Shown: positions 20,690 to 32,972, counted from the first letter of the stretch. The stretch is 64,000 bases of DNA from Didymella arachidicola (GCA_016630955.3 CM049997.1:992001-1056000), one strand, 5' to 3'. Numbers and translations: made by a program. The notes: a model not told the origin generated them from the letters alone.

Positions 20690-21945
20690 GGGCTTAGGGG
20701 CTGCCTAGACGCCGATGCAAAGCGTCTGTAGGGAAAAACACGACAAACAGCGAGAAATCAATTTTTGGAAATATCATCACAAAAAGCATCAAAACTACCT
20801 GCCAGTGGTCGCAACAGTCTCTGCAGACCATCGCGCGTCCCCCCGCGTTGTTTTGGCACCTGTAGAGTCGCTTTTGCGGCCCTGGTAGGCACAGACAGAC
20901 AAAATCTGCGAGCAAGCTACTCAACATGACACGCCCACCAAATGCAGCGGCAGCCATCTAGCCACAACACAGCAACGCAAGACGCGACGACGAAGCCCAG
21001 ACACCCCTTAAGAACCACGATTACAATACACGCACAACAGTCACTAATGGGCTTTCCGGTAAGCCCATCGCCAACCGACAATGTCTGCAACGTCCCGCAT
21101 CGACGAGCCCTCGGGCCCAACAGCATCACCTCTCACGCGATCCACCTCACAGACATCCCGGCATGCTACCATCGGTGCCACAACACACTTACAGATCACC
21201 AGACAGCCTTGTCCACTGTCGTCCCACGCGTTGGAGGAGTGGTGCCCCTTCGACACAACCGACAAGGTCTGAGGAGATTCGCGCGAGAGCTCTCGTGCTC
21301 AGTAGGCTCGACGGCACGCACGAGCGGAGCATCGCTCCTGTGAAGCCGCGTTACGACGAAATGCTGCTGCCGCTGCGCCCGGTGGCAGGTCACACCACAG
21401 AACACAGCCGCGTAGGAACCTAGTGGACGGCTTCACAACACATAAAGAACATCAGAAATCAGAGATCAGAGAACATATACGAGGCCCTGGGGGCATCGGG
21501 GCAAGCTAGCACATACGACAACTGAACGCTAGGGGGAGACTGAAGGTATTATGAATGCAAAGCATAAGGCAACCGTGCCTTTACGAGCCTTGAACGATGC
21601 TGCACATACGAGGCTTCGAGTACGGCATACATACGGAAACACAGTTCGCAGAACACAAACATAGGCAAAAGACGTTACCTCTAGAGACGGAATGTACATA
21701 GTCGTAGATAGAAGCCAGACACCGCCAGGCCTCTGGGGACAGATGGCCCTTTCGAGGGTGAAGTGGGGCGGTGCAGAGTCACATCTGCACCGCGTCGGCT
21801 GTCTGCTACGCCTGGCATCCGGGCATAGCTGCATTTAGCGGCTGCAACCGTGTAGGAACCAATCAAATCAAATCAAAATCATAGCTGCCTTTCGCGGCTG
21901 CAACCGTGTAGGACCCAATCAAATCAAATCAAATCAAATCAATAA
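20690..21945 (+). mobile_element. possible 3' end of a non-LTR retrotransposon
   Basis: No intact gene is seen. The stretch ends with two near-copies of a block of about 60 bp (CGGCTGCAACCGTGTAGGA), each followed by AATCA-type microsatellite repeats near 21860-21870 and 21917-21942. Short tandem tails of this kind mark 3' ends of LINE elements. A related AGCCGCGTAGGAACC sits near 21407. The scrambled open frames upstream show no reverse transcriptase motif, so this is a 3' fragment at most. Confidence 0.35.
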
Positions 21946-21981
21946 GTATCCTACTTATGCTTATAGGTACTTAACATAATA

Positions 21982-23846
21982 ACGTACACAACGGGCGAGC
22001 GGAACACACGGGCGAGCGAAACACTTTTGCCAAGACCCCACCAAATCTTACCCTATTATAGCCCAAAACACCACAAACTAGCGCTGCACAAGGCAAAGCA
22101 AGCTATAATATTACTTAGAAACCTCTTTTACTTCATTCTTGCAAGTTCGCGCATTGTGCCCGCCCTCTCCGCACTGTCCACAGCGTCGTTGGGATGGTTC
22201 ACCTCCTTCAGCGCGCACCCGCTTCTTCCCCCTCTTTCTATCACTACGCGCCCTAAACTCCTTTAGAGCAGTTAACCTCTGGCCCTCTTCAACTATAAGG
22301 CTTCCCTTAGCTTGAATATGCTTTCTTCTATGCGATTTACGTTGTGTAGTGGCCTCAGCAGCTGCTTCAAGCTCACGGATTCGTTTTTGTGCAAGCGCAA
22401 GCTTATGCGACAGGATAGCTCCCCCCTTTGCGTAGTGCTCAATCGCGCTTAGAATAGAATTTGGTGAGCTACCCTGCTCCCTCCTATACTTGTCTCGAAT
22501 CAGAGTTGATTGCGACTTGAATTCCAGGGTATTGCTTGGGGTTTGCGACTGCCAGGGCTCGTTGTTTGTAGGGAGTAGTGGTGATGGAGTGCGCAGCTTC
22601 ACATCCAGGGTCGATATGACCCGTTCTGGGTTAAACGGGACCAATCCGGCCCCTCGGAACCCTCCCTGGATGTTGCCAGGGGTCATGGCTTTCTTCTGAG
22701 CCGCTTTGAAGCATGGCAGGAACTCCTGCTTTGTGATGTGGTTGATCCGGTTGCGCATAAGCACATTGACCTTATCCCTGTACGCCTTCTTTAGAAGGCC
22801 AAAACAACCCACGTTAAGTGGCTGCAGGAGATGCGATGAGTGCGAAGGCATACATAGGCTTATAATCTTCTGATCCTTGCAGTATTGCTGGAATTCTGCA
22901 GAGTTGTGGCTCTTATGACTGTCGATAATCAGCATACGGTAGGTGCCAACAGTGCGCGTCTTTGTATGCCTGTCAAAGTGCTTCAACCAGTCAAAACCAA
23001 GCTTGTTGGTAGTCCAGCCGTTTTCGGAGATGCTGATAACCCAGTCTTGAGGCAGGGTTTCATCCTTGTACCAGTTAGACAGGTGTTGGCGGGCTTTGAA
23101 GATGATGTAGGCCGGAATAGCCCATCTGGTGGCATTGATGCCCTGGATGACAGTTACCTACTCCCGGTTGCCTGGCTGGACCTGCTTTGCTCGTCCTAGT
23201 TTTTCTGCATCTGTTACAACAACTCCGGTGGATATCTGGCCCATCATGAAGCCTGTCTCGTCAAAGTTGTACGTGTCGTTGTCCTGGATGCCATACTTGA
23301 CTTTGGTAGTAGCTACAAGGTTGAACCAGCCCTGTATAACCTCAGGGTCCTCGCAGAGGGCTCGCTTGTAGTCATACTTGCGATTAAAAACTGTTTTGAG
23401 CTCCTCCTGACGCGAAACAAACCTGCTGGCCCACCTTGGGCCAACAGGGGCCAAACTGCGCTCTTTCAGCAGAGAATTGGCCATATCAGCCACAAATTCA
23501 AGCCGGGGGGACTCTCCTCGCGTAACCAGCTCAAGTATGCGCATAACAATCACCTGCTCCTCAGCGCTGGTTAGATTCCGTAAGTTGGCCATAATATTAA
23601 CGCGTGAAGGTCGTCCAGCGCGTCGTTGGTGTAGTGTAGTTCGAGAGACGCTGTAGATAGCTGCAGCGCGTCGCTCTGAGAGATTCGCGTCTTGTTTGAG
23701 AGCTTGGAGCGCAAGCTGTATCTGACGCTCGTTTGACGCGTTAAACTGTACTTGTTGTGGAGGCATTAGTGTAGGGAGGGAGTTTTGGTGTGGTCTTGGC
23801 AAAAGTGGCCCGCTCGTTGACCGGTCCGCTCGTTGTACATGTACGT
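21982..23846 (-). mobile_element. pogo/Fot-type element 2 with TIRs and TA flanks
   Basis: About 1,865 bp, flanked by TA at 21980 and 23847. The termini are inverted repeats starting ACGTAC and ending in a shared ACTTTTGCCAAGACC block, with two internal copies of a CGAGCGG-type subrepeat per end. The right terminus has diverged. It belongs to the same family as element 3 and more distantly element 1. Confidence 0.88.
22111..23766 (-). pseudogene. pogo-type DDE transposase of element 2
   Basis: From the ATG at 23766 the frame runs to 22111 with one stop near 23158, where NRE is followed by TAG instead of tryptophan. The helix-turn-helix (SERRAAAIYSVSRTTLHQRRAGRP, quoted in part) and the first catalytic block NFDETGFMMG are intact. 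The second block reads IIDSHKSHNS rather than the DGHESH seen in the sister copies, and the third is LNVGCFGLLKKAY with Asp replaced by Asn. A CCHC knuckle (CGQCGEGGHNARTC) ends the protein. The lost Asp makes this copy catalytically dead even apart from the stop. Confidence 0.88.
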
Positions 23847-23913
23847 TAAAGGGAAAATTTCTCTGTCTATGCAAAAAATTCTCTTACAAATTTGTGCAAA
23901 CGTGTTGTTGCTA

Positions 23914-25779
23914 ACGTACCCCACGGGCGAGTCGGACATACGGGCGAGTCGGACACTTTTGCCAAGACCCTACCAAACCTCACCCTATTATGGCCTAAAA
24001 CACCACAAATTGGCGCTGCACAGAGTGAAACAAGCTGTAATATTACTTAGAGACTACTTCTACATCATTCTTGCATGTTCGCGCGTTGTGCCCACCCTCT
24101 CTGCACCGTCTATAGCGTTGTTGGGAGGGCTCACCTACTTCAGCGCACACCTGCCTCTTTGGCTTCTTACCATCACCACGCGCCCCAAACTCCCTTAGAG
24201 CTGTTAATCGCTGGCCCTCCTTAACTGTTATAGTCCCTTCTAACTGAATCCGCTTTATTTTGTGCGATCTACGTCGCGTGGCGGCCTTATTAGCTGCTTG
24301 AAGCTCAGTTATCTCCTGTTGCGCCAATACAAGCTTGTGCGCAATTATTGCTGCCCCCTTTGCGTAGTGCTCAAGAGCGCTAGCAATAGAGTTTGGTGAG
24401 CTGCCCTGCTGCTTCTTATACTTCTCTTGAATTAGAGTTAATTGCGACTCAAATTCTAGGGTATTGCTTGGGGTTTGCGACTGCCAGGGTTCGTTGTTTG
24501 TAGGGAGTGGTGGTGATGGAGTGCGCAACTTCACATCAAGGGTTGATATGACCCGTTCTGGGTCAAAAGGGTCTAGTCCTGCACCTCGGAACCCTCCCTG
24601 GATGTTGCTAGGGGTAATAGCTTTCTTGTAAGCCGCTTTGAAGCATGGCAGGAACTCCTGCTTTGTAATGTGGTTGATCCGGTTGCGCATGAGCTCATTA
24701 ACCTCATCCCCATACGCCTTCTTCAGAGGGCCAAAACAACCCACGTCAAGTGGCTGCAGGAGGTGCGACGAGTGCGCAGGCATACATACAGTGATAATCT
24801 TGTTATCCTTGCAGTATTGCTGGAAATCTAGCGAATCGTGACTCTCGTGGCCATCGATAACTAGCAGACGGTGGCTGCCAACAGTATGCTCCTTTGTATG
24901 CGCGTCAAAGTGCATTAACCAGTCAAGACCAAGCTTATTGTTGGTCCAGCCGTTCTTAGAGACTCTAATAACCCAGTCCTAGGACAAATCTTCCTCTTTG
25001 TACCAGCTTAAGAGGTGAGTGGCGCCCTGGAAGATGATGAAGGGCGGAATGGCCCACCCTTTGGCATTGATGGCCTTAATCACCGTTGTCCACTCCCGGT
25101 TGCCTGGCTGGACCTGCTTTGGTCGTCCTCGTCTCTCTGAAGCTGTGACGACTGCTCCAGTAGATATCTGGCCCATCATGAAGCCTGTCTCATCGAAGTT
25201 GTACGTGTCATCATCCTAGATACCATACTTGGCTTTAATGTTGGCTACTAGGCTAAACCAGCCCTAGATTACTTCAGGATCCTCACAGAGGGCTCTTCTG
25301 TAGTCGTACTTGCGATTGAACTTCACTACAAGCTCTGGTTAGCGCTTAACGAACGTACTAGGCCAATTTATGCCAACATGGCCCAGATTGCGCTCAGCGC
25401 GCAAAGAATTGGCCATATCAGCTACAGCAGCCAGACGAGGGGGAAATCCTCGCGCTACCAGCTCAAGTATGTGATCAACAATCACCCGCTCCTTAGTATT
25501 GGTCAGGCTCCGTGAGTTAGCTATAGAATTAGCTCGTGAAGGTCGTCCGGCGCGTCGGTCGCTTAGTGTCTGTAGGGGAGCTCTATATATAGCTGCAGCG
25601 CGCCGTAGGGAGAGAGTTGTGTCTTATTTAAGAGCTTGAAGCGCAAGCTGTATTTAGCGTTCTTTTAACGCGTCTAACTGGTGTTGTTAGGGCGGCATTG
25701 GTGTAGTGAGGGTGGTTTGGTGGGGTCTTGGCAAAAGTGTCCGACTCGCCCGTGTGTCCGACTCGCCCGTGGGGTACGT
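23914..25779 (-). mobile_element. pogo/Fot-type element 3 with TIRs and TA flanks
   Basis: About 1,866 bp, flanked by TA at 23912 and 25780. The termini are well-preserved inverted repeats (ACGTACCCCACGGGCGAGTC outermost), each with the GGGCGAGTCGGACA subrepeat twice. It sits about 65 bp from element 2 in the same orientation. Termini are in better condition than the gene inside. Confidence 0.9.
24043..25698 (-). pseudogene. heavily mutated pogo-type DDE transposase of element 3
   Basis: The frame begins at the ATG at 25698 and ends at 24043. At least seven stops lie in its first two thirds. Compared with element 2 they sit at glutamine codons (MPPQQ, LKQD, RQIQ, EVIQGW and YGIQDD positions) and are CAA/CAG to TAA/TAG. 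The last third is open and carries LLVIDGHESHDS and LLQPLDVGCFGPLKKAY, so the catalytic Asp residues lost in element 2 remain here. The C-terminal knuckle has decayed (CREGGHNARTC retained). Confidence 0.88.
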
Positions 25780-25932
25780 TATAGCTTGTGTAACAGAGAG
25801 AGTTTAGTTATGTTCTAGCTAGTGATTCCTCATAAAAAACGAGCTCCTTCGTACTGCAGCACTAACGACGTACCACAAGACTAGCTCTTACGCGCGTCTG
25901 TCACTACATCAAAACCACTCCCACAGGGGCAA

Positions 25933-26769
25933 ATGTCATTGGACCAGCAACCTGGGATCTCAGTGGACATTCACTACAATATGTCGAAAAGTTTGCCTGC
26001 AGTCGTGGTAGTTCCTGGCTTCTGGTGTAGCGCAACCGGTATTTACGATCAGCTTACTTCAAAGCTGCAAGAGCGGGGTATCTCAGTCACAGTCGCAGAA
26101 TACCGCAGCACTGGACACGGTTCGTCGGACGGCATCACCTTGCACGATGATGTCGAGGCTGTGCGTGGCTGTATCGAACCTTTGGTGTTAAAAGGCCGCG
26201 AGGTCGTCGTCGCCGCTCATTCAGCTGGCGGGTGAGTACTTTGACAAGGCCCGTTTAAACCACCTGACAAGCACGGTAGGTTCATTGGAAGTGCTGCAGT
26301 CGAAGGGCTTACGCGAAAGAGCAGGATTGAAGCTGGGCAGCCTGGAGGAGTGGTTGGCTTCGCGTTCTTTTGCGCAGGCGTGTTTCCTCGAGGCCACACG
26401 ACTGGGCCGTTGCCTTTTTTCGAGTATCAAGGCGAATACTTGCTTTGCAAAGATCCGCTGCCCAATCTCTTCAATGATATGGGCGCGGAGGATGCGCAGT
26501 TCTGGAACAAACGCATGCGCCCGCAACCTGCGGCTAATTGGGACGGAGAGATTCGATACGCAGGGTATGAGGAGGTGAAGAGTCACTATCTGATATGCGA
26601 GAAGGATCAGCTCCTGCCTACAGCATTCCAGGAGCAAATTGCGGCCCTTGCAAAGGCCGAGCTTACTAGGTGTGATGCTGGACATATGGTCATGCTGAGT
26701 CAGGTCGACACATTGTTCAACTATATAACCAAAGTCATGGCCGATGTTTCGGACAGTAGCGGTGTCTAA
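25933..26769 (+). CDS. alpha/beta-hydrolase family protein
   Basis: Small soluble hydrolase of 262 residues from two exons (25933-26231, 26280-26769). An N-terminal strand-loop (AVVVVPGFWCSATGIYDQL) is followed by the nucleophile elbow AHSAGG, whose serine codon lies just before the intron. The acid is in LICEKDQLLP and the histidine in CDAGHMVMLSQ, completing the triad. This wording is typical of Abhydrolase_6 proteins and plant-type methylesterase-like hydrolases. The substrate is unknown. It lies 150 bp from the edge of the third pogo element and is the first intact gene after the transposon island. Confidence 0.85.
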
Positions 26770-27375
26770 AGCTTTATAGCAAGCCAATGGCCAACCCATC
26801 CCCTCTGTGCGAACTCCCTCTCCAAGCTCAGGTCGTGATCTTCCGTAGGTACTGTGATGTGGCCCAGAGGTACATGCTCTGTACTTGGGCGCATCGATGA
26901 ACGTCGTCGACCTGAAGGGTGCAAGTTCGTAAGTAAATCAAATTATCAGTGACATCATCTCTTCTTGACCTGCAAGTCGCGCGAGGTCGTTGGTGAACTA
27001 TTTCCAGAGCATCAAGGAAAAGGAAGTCGCGGCTCACGCTAGCTGTATTAGGGCTTACGTCTCTTTCCCTCCAGTTAATCGGTCGCAAATATCGTTCGAC
27101 ATTATTGCAACAGCAGCCAGCAAGAGTAGGCGTACAGCAGACTGTTGTGAGAACATGAAAAGCGTGGCGATTTTCGGCATCGAGTCGCTCAGGCCTGAGC
27201 CGAGGCTGCTCAGATGTGCAGCTCCCCGCAATCCTCTAAGCACTACGACCCCAGATTCCCCATGCAGCTCATATTTACTTCAGTACTCCTTGCTTCGCGC
27301 TGTACTTGTTTTGACTCTTTCCTGCCTCCGTAGTCTATTTGGCGTTTCTTAATCTCTACTCATAATCGTATCATC
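26770..27375. other. intergenic, no gene recognised
   Basis: The 3' flank of the hydrolase and promoter of the nitronate monooxygenase. A pyrimidine-rich stretch before the ATG at 27376 is usual for fungal leaders. Confidence 0.5.
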
Positions 27376-28484
27376 ATGTCGACGCCCTCATTACAGACGC
27401 CGCTCTCAAAGCTCCTGGGGATACAGTACCCTATCATTCTTGCTGGAATGGCGAGGACGTCAGGTGGTGAACTCGCAGCGGCGGTGTCGAACGCTGGGGG
27501 ACTCGGTGTGATCGGAGGACTGGGCTACACACCAGAGCAACTGCAATCGATCATCGACGAGCTCAAGAGCAACTTGGACGACAAGTCGCTACCTTTTGGC
27601 GTTGACCTCGCACTGCCTCAAGTTGGTGGCAGCGCACGCAAGACCAATCACGATTACACACACGGCCAGTTGGACGATCTGATTGAAGTCACTATCAAGA
27701 ACGGCGCAAAGCTGTTTGTCAGTGCTGTTGGTGTGCCACCCGCGCGAACAATCAAGAGGCTCCACGAGGCTGGGATCCTGATTATGAATATGGTCGGCCA
27801 CCCCAAGCACGCCGTCAAAGCTCTCGACGCCGGTGTAGATATTGTGTGCGCGCAGGGCGGCGAAGGTGGTGGTAAGTATTCACATAAGAGGTGTTTTTAT
27901 AATATCAATCTAAGAATGCGCCAGGTCACACAGGCGATATTGCAAACAGCATCCTGATCCCCGCCGTCGTGGACGTGGCGCGCAGGTACAAGAGCCCGCT
28001 CACCGGGCAGCCGGCCATGGTGGTTGCCGCTGGAGGCATCTACAACGGCCGCAGTCTGGCGAGCAGCCTGATGCAAGGCGCCCAGGGTGTGTGGGTGGGC
28101 ACGCGCTTCGTCGCGAGCACCGAGGCGGGCTGCTCCAAGATACACAAGGAGAACGTAGTGTCTGCGGATTTCACAGATACGGGTCGGACGCTCGTAGTCT
28201 CTGGGCGCCCATTGCGAGTCAAGTACAACGAGTACATCAACGACTGGCATCAGAGAGAGGCCGAGATGAAGCAGCTTCTAGACAAGGGTGTCGTGCCGCT
28301 GGCGAAGGACATGGACGATGGCAAGGATGTGGACATTCCGTTCTTGATGGGCCAGGTTGCGGGTGTGATTCAGGACATCAAGCCGGCGAAGCAGATTGTG
28401 GACGAGATGGTGAGCGAGGCAGTGCATATGCTCAAGTTGGGGCAGACGTTTATCGAGGCTGCGCCGAGGAGGAGTAAGCTTTAA
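27376..28484 (+). CDS. nitronate monooxygenase (2-nitropropane dioxygenase family)
   Basis: FMN-dependent TIM-barrel enzyme oxidising alkyl nitronates such as propionate-3-nitronate to aldehyde or keto acid plus nitrite. Two exons (27376-27871, 27925-28484) give 351 residues. Visible motifs: YPIILAGMAR at the N-terminus, SNAGGLGVIGG, the CAQGGEGGGHTGD loop rebuilt across the intron, and the phosphate-binding VVAAGGIYNGRSLA and GAQGVWVGTRF. This order is diagnostic for the NMO family. Neighbouring genes do not form a pathway with it; protection against nitronate toxins is the usual role proposed. Confidence 0.9.
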
Positions 28485-29075
28485 TGCGCTGTGCCAGGGC
28501 GTTGAAGACGTCTGCTTTTGTTTATAGCGTAGACAGCAGGTTGGGCTCTGTACCACAGGCGTCACTCGGCCAGGGTCTGGCTTTGCTTTGCAAAACCACG
28601 GGTTATTCTCGTGGGCGCGTCGCACAACAAATTAGCGCAAAATATTGTTTCCCGTCCCAATTGCTCGATACAGCCCGTCAGTTATCGCCAGCGTAGACAC
28701 CGGCAGAGCTCGCGGCCGTTAAACAGCAGAACCCTGTCGCGGCAGGGCGCCGGAGGATCTGCGCCAGGGATTGGAGGCAAACCGCGGAGTCTCAGGAGGT
28801 GACGCGCAGTCTCGTCGTCCCGCGATCGCGAACCACAAACACAGCAAAGCACTGCCAACAGTCGACCGGACAAGTGCGGCCTCCCGTATCCTTTCGCCAG
28901 CGCCTCCCGTGTCCTTTCGCCAGCGCCTCCCCGTTCCCTCACACGCACCGCGGCCTGGCTTGTGCGGCCTCCAGTGCGGCCTTCACCACGACCGGCGCAG
29001 GCCAATCGTCCTCTCTCTGGCCGTGTTAGATGACGGCGAAAGCACGCCCGACTCCACGCACAAGTGGCGCTTCTC
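28485..29075. other. intergenic, no gene recognised
   Basis: The 3' flank of the monooxygenase and 5' region of the kinase. It is GC-rich, with short duplicated phrases (TTTCGCCAGCGCCTCCC twice near 28890-28930). The open frames on both strands look compositional. Confidence 0.5.
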
Positions 29076-31748
29076 ATGAATCCCAGGGCCGCCGCTGAAC
29101 AAGCTGCACAGAGAAAGAAGGTGCGTGCTGGACAGAGTGCATATGGAAAGCAGGCGTGCCGAGCAGAGTGCACATGTGGAAAGACGGCGTACTGACGGCA
29201 CCAGCTCGCAAACTCGTACAAGCAGCTTCTCGAGTAAGCCATGTGACATCCACTACCACACACATGCTCATGCGCACAGTGAATTCGCGGCAACAGACCT
29301 CCAGAGCGTCGGCAACTACACGCTGGGCCGGCTGATCGGCAAAGGCAGCTTTGGGAAAGTGTACCTGGCCTCGCACAAGCTCAGCAATGGCTCCAAGGTA
29401 CTCAGCCCAAGAACGCACGCATAGCAGAATGTTAATCGGTACAGGTCGTCCTCAAGTCGGCCAAGAAAGACGACACCAACCTCGCGCGCGAGATCCACCA
29501 CCACCGCCAGTTCATCCACCCGCATATCGCACGCCTGTACGAGGTCATAGTAACCGAGGAGCTGGTCTGGCTGGTCCTCGAGTACTGCGCCGGCGACGAG
29601 CTCTACAACTACCTCCTGAAGAAGGGCGCCCTCGAGCCCGCCAAGGTCCAACGCATCTTCACCCAGCTCGTCGGCGCCGTGTCGTACGTCCACAACAAAT
29701 CGTGTGTTCACCGCGATCTGAAGCTCGAGAATATCCTGCTGGATAAGCATGGCGACGTGAAGCTGTGCGATTTCGGCTTCACCCGCGAGTATGAGGGGAA
29801 GAGCAATTACCTGCAGACATGGTGCGGGACCGTCTGCTACAGCGCACCAGAGATGCTCAAGGGCGAGAAGTACGCAGGTGAGAAGGTCGACGTGTGGAGT
29901 CTGGGCATCATTCTCTATGCGCTGCTGGTGGGCGAGCTGCCGTTCGACGATGACGACGAGATGGTTACCAAGATGAAGATTTTGAAGGAGGAGCCCATAT
30001 ACCCGGACAATTTTCCACCGCAGGCGAAGGAGCTGTGCCAGTCGCTGCTCTCGAAACGACCGATCCTCCGACCGACGCTCGCAGAAGTCCTCCAGAATCC
30101 ATGGCTGGCCGAGTTTGCGCCGCGCCAGCAGGAAATTCTCAAGTTGCAACAACCTGCGCCGTTCTCGACAGAGCTGGAGAAGGAGGTGTTACAGCGCATG
30201 CGGGCTGCTGGAGTTGATATTGACACGGTCATAGAGAACGTCCTGGCGCAACGCTGCGACTCGTTGGCGGGGTGGTGGGCCTTGTTGTTAGAAAAGGAAG
30301 AGCGCAAAGCCAGGAGGAGAGAGCGCAAGCGCAAAGAGCGCGAGGCTGAGGCGAAGAGCTTGAGGAGATTGAGTGCGGCTAGCAGTCGCCTTGACAAACT
30401 TGCGCCGACGATCAGAGAAACAGATGAGGAAGGTCAGCATTACCCAGTACAAGGAGATCTGCCCAAGAGTCGGGGCAGGTCGACTAACCGGCGGAGTACG
30501 CATGGTAAATATGTGAGCCTGCCGGGACGTATGCATATGCTAACAGACGCTATAGGCGCTCCACCTGTCCCAGATTTACCTGATCTCCCAGAGGCAAGCT
30601 CGAGTCCCAATTTCATTCTCGATGAAGCCCCGCCGCCGCCTATCGAAAAACAGGCCTCTCGACAGTCAAATTCATCATCTCGGCCCCCTCCGCCAGCCAA
30701 AGATCTTGACAAGCATAAGCGGAGATCGCACAGCAGCATGTTGCAAGTTGTAGGCAGCAACCCTGACCTCTTGCATCCGAACGGGTTCGTCCCTAAACGC
30801 CGGCGAAAACAGCCTTTCCTCAACCATCTCCTATCTCTCCGGAACTGGATAAAAGAAACGTCGAAACGAGCAAGATCTCCGAACTCAAAAGCCAGCAGCG
30901 AAAAATCTCCCAAAATCCCCGAAAGTACACGGTCTCAAGGCGACTCACGCAGCGGTCGACGCACCAGCAACGCAAACCGTAGTTCTGTGTACACACACCC
31001 ACCTCCCTCGACCCACAATGTCCCTCTCCGCCCGCGCATAACAACCCACGGCTCCGGCTCCATTCGCAGACTGTCGGCCTCTCCCGCGCCTCTGACCCCA
31101 CGCTCCTCCTACCGGCGGTCCTCGGGCGGCCTACGCGGTCGCAAATCGACCAGCAGCTCTGTATCCAGCATCCGCTCGATGCCCCATCACCACCACACAC
31201 ACAGCAAAGCATCGAGTACATCTTCCATCTCCGTCGGCTCCCCCAGCATATCGACCATCAGCGGCGCTCAGAAACACAAGAGTCCGCACAACAGCATCAA
31301 AGTGCTTCCTGCGACGCCCGCGTCCACCACTTTCCCGTCCAATATTCGCCTCGTAAGACAAGGCGCGCCGAACCTCAGTTCCATCTCGACTCTGACTGCA
31401 GCGAGCGAAGGCGGGGCGGCGTTCGGCCAGGCTCCGCCGCCTAGTCCTGGGATCATGTTTGCGAAGCGCAAGAGGAGTCCTTTCAAGGGCCCGAACATCG
31501 GGACTAACAACGCGAACAACCCCTGGCGAAGTCGTAGCGGTGGCGAAGCCAGCAGCAGAGGGCAGAGCGTGCAGGGGCGACGCAGCGGCGAGATTGGCGG
31601 GATCGTGGAAGAGGAAGAGGACGAGGAAGAGGAAGAAGAAGAGATTGAGGAAGTCGATGACTTCAGCCCCGGGCTCAAGCCTGGTGAGTTCGTCGTTGAC
31701 GTTAATGATGATGCGGAGATTCCCCCGCCTACGCCGCCGAAGGGGTAG
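29076..31748 (+). CDS. serine/threonine protein kinase, CAMK/SNF1-like
   Basis: Protein kinase of roughly 850 residues. The catalytic domain starts at YTLGRLIGKGSFGKVYLAS, an intron (29398-29444) follows NGSK, and exon 29445-31748 continues with VVLKSAKKDD. Catalytic loop HRDLKLENIL, DFGFTREYEG, activation-segment APEMLKGEKY and DVWSLGIILYALL are all intact. A helical basic segment (EKEERKARRRERKRKERE) follows, then a long low-complexity tail ending in acidic EEEEEEIEEVDD. The 5' end is unresolved: ATG 29076 with an intron ending at 29279 gives a sensible N-terminus (MNPRAAAEQAAQRKK), or translation may start at ATG 29143 without that intron. The nearest yeast relatives are in the Kin4/YPL150W area, from memory. 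Confidence 0.85.
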
Positions 31749-32282
31749 TTGGATGCGTGGAGGGAAAAAAGGGCTTGTTGTCTTGTTGGCATTTGATGGA
31801 GCTTCGAGCATTTTCGGGTCGTTGGTTCTCTTCTCTTTTTGGGTATAATGCCCGTTATGCTTCTACATATCCCCTTACTTTTGTTTCCTTGCTTCGTGTT
31901 GTACTTCTGATGTTTGCGTATAGACCGTCACCTCCAGTTTCGTTGTGACTAGATACCTCCCCTATTGCTATCCCTTTGTCAAGATCAATGTAAATCCTGT
32001 ACATGTCCAATCGAGCTCTTCTGCGACATGGAATTGCATATGTACACCCTGATGTTCATTCAAGGTCTTGTTGCTGCTGCGAGGCTGCGTCGTGGGTGCG
32101 TGAGCCCGGCAAAGGCGGAATCCTCGATTCTCTGGCACAGCAAGCATGTAGTCACCAGCGGAGGCGGTATGTATTCACTGGAGCTGTCTCAAAATTGACA
32201 AGCTTTCAGTTTCACACCACACACACAGCAGCCACAGTCCACAACAAATACAGCAGCGCGGACCCCGTGCAAAGAACCAACC
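31749..32282. other. intergenic, no gene recognised
   Basis: The 3' flank of the kinase. T-rich start, no coding sequence seen. Confidence 0.5.
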
Positions 32283-32972
32283 ATGGTACCAACTCCACGC
32301 AATACACCAACCCAGGCAGCACTCCAATCCCAACCCTCACCATCCTGCCACTCCACCCCACCACATCCCTCACACCATGAAGCGCATCTTCGACCTCCCC
32401 CTCCCCCTCTGGAACGGCACAAACCTCACAACCCAAAAAAAACCCCTCCTCACCCTCTCCTCCCTCGACGCGCACAACCTGTCCATCCTGCACACGCACA
32501 GCGTCCCACGGTGTACAGATTTCATCTCAAAAGGTGCGGCATCTCGAGGTTGTGGATCGTGCACGCCAACATGTCCGCTGGGGGGTACTGGTTCGGGATC
32601 CCAGATACCGCGGATTATAAGAGGACTACCGGGTACGTGGTGAGAAAGATGCCGTGGATGGGTGCTAAGACCGAGCATGTCGTTGTTGAGCACAAGCAGA
32701 GGCAGCTCAGCGACGAGTACATCGCGGTTAATCGCACGCTGCGCCGCATGGCGAAACATATGTTACACCAGGACGAAACGATTGCGCGGCTGAGGAGCGA
32801 GAAGAAGGAGGTCATGGACATAAATAAGCGGGTTGGAGAGGAGTTGGAGGAGTGCTGTGCGGTGATCGGGAAGCAAGGGAGGAGGATTCAGAGGCTTGAG
32901 GATGAGGTGAGGCGCTTGCGCGGACGGGAGGGGAGTGATTCGACGGGGGGCGAGGGGGAGGGGAGGCGGTGA
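32283..32972 (+). CDS. hypothetical protein with C-terminal coiled coil
   Basis: I do not recognise this protein. The frame from ATG 32283 encodes 229 residues. The first 75 are Pro/His-rich and look unlike a normal N-terminus, so a spliced start is possible; an alternative frame begins at ATG 32379 (MKRIFDLPLPLWNG). The part from about 32525 is more protein-like (LWIVHANMSAGGYWFGIP, then VVRKMPWMGAKTEH) and ends in a charged coiled coil (ETIARLRSEKKEVMDINKRV, RIQRLEDEVRRLRG). The 3' flank is G-rich. The coiled coil suggests oligomerisation, nothing more. Confidence 0.4.
   Translation: MVPTPRNTPTQAALQSQPSPSCHSTPPHPSHHEAHLRPPPPPLERHKPHNPKKTPPHPLLPRRAQPVHPAHAQRPTVYRFHLKRCGISRLWIVHANMSAGGYWFGIPDTADYKRTTGYVVRKMPWMGAKTEHVVVEHKQRQLSDEYIAVNRTLRRMAKHMLHQDETIARLRSEKKEVMDINKRVGEELEECCAVIGKQGRRIQRLEDEVRRLRGREGSDSTGGEGEGRR

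Noticed and set aside
20694..20957. An 87-codon minus-strand frame in the LINE-like region
   Set aside because: Hydrophobic and Cys-rich by composition only, with no homology that I recognise, within repeat-derived DNA.
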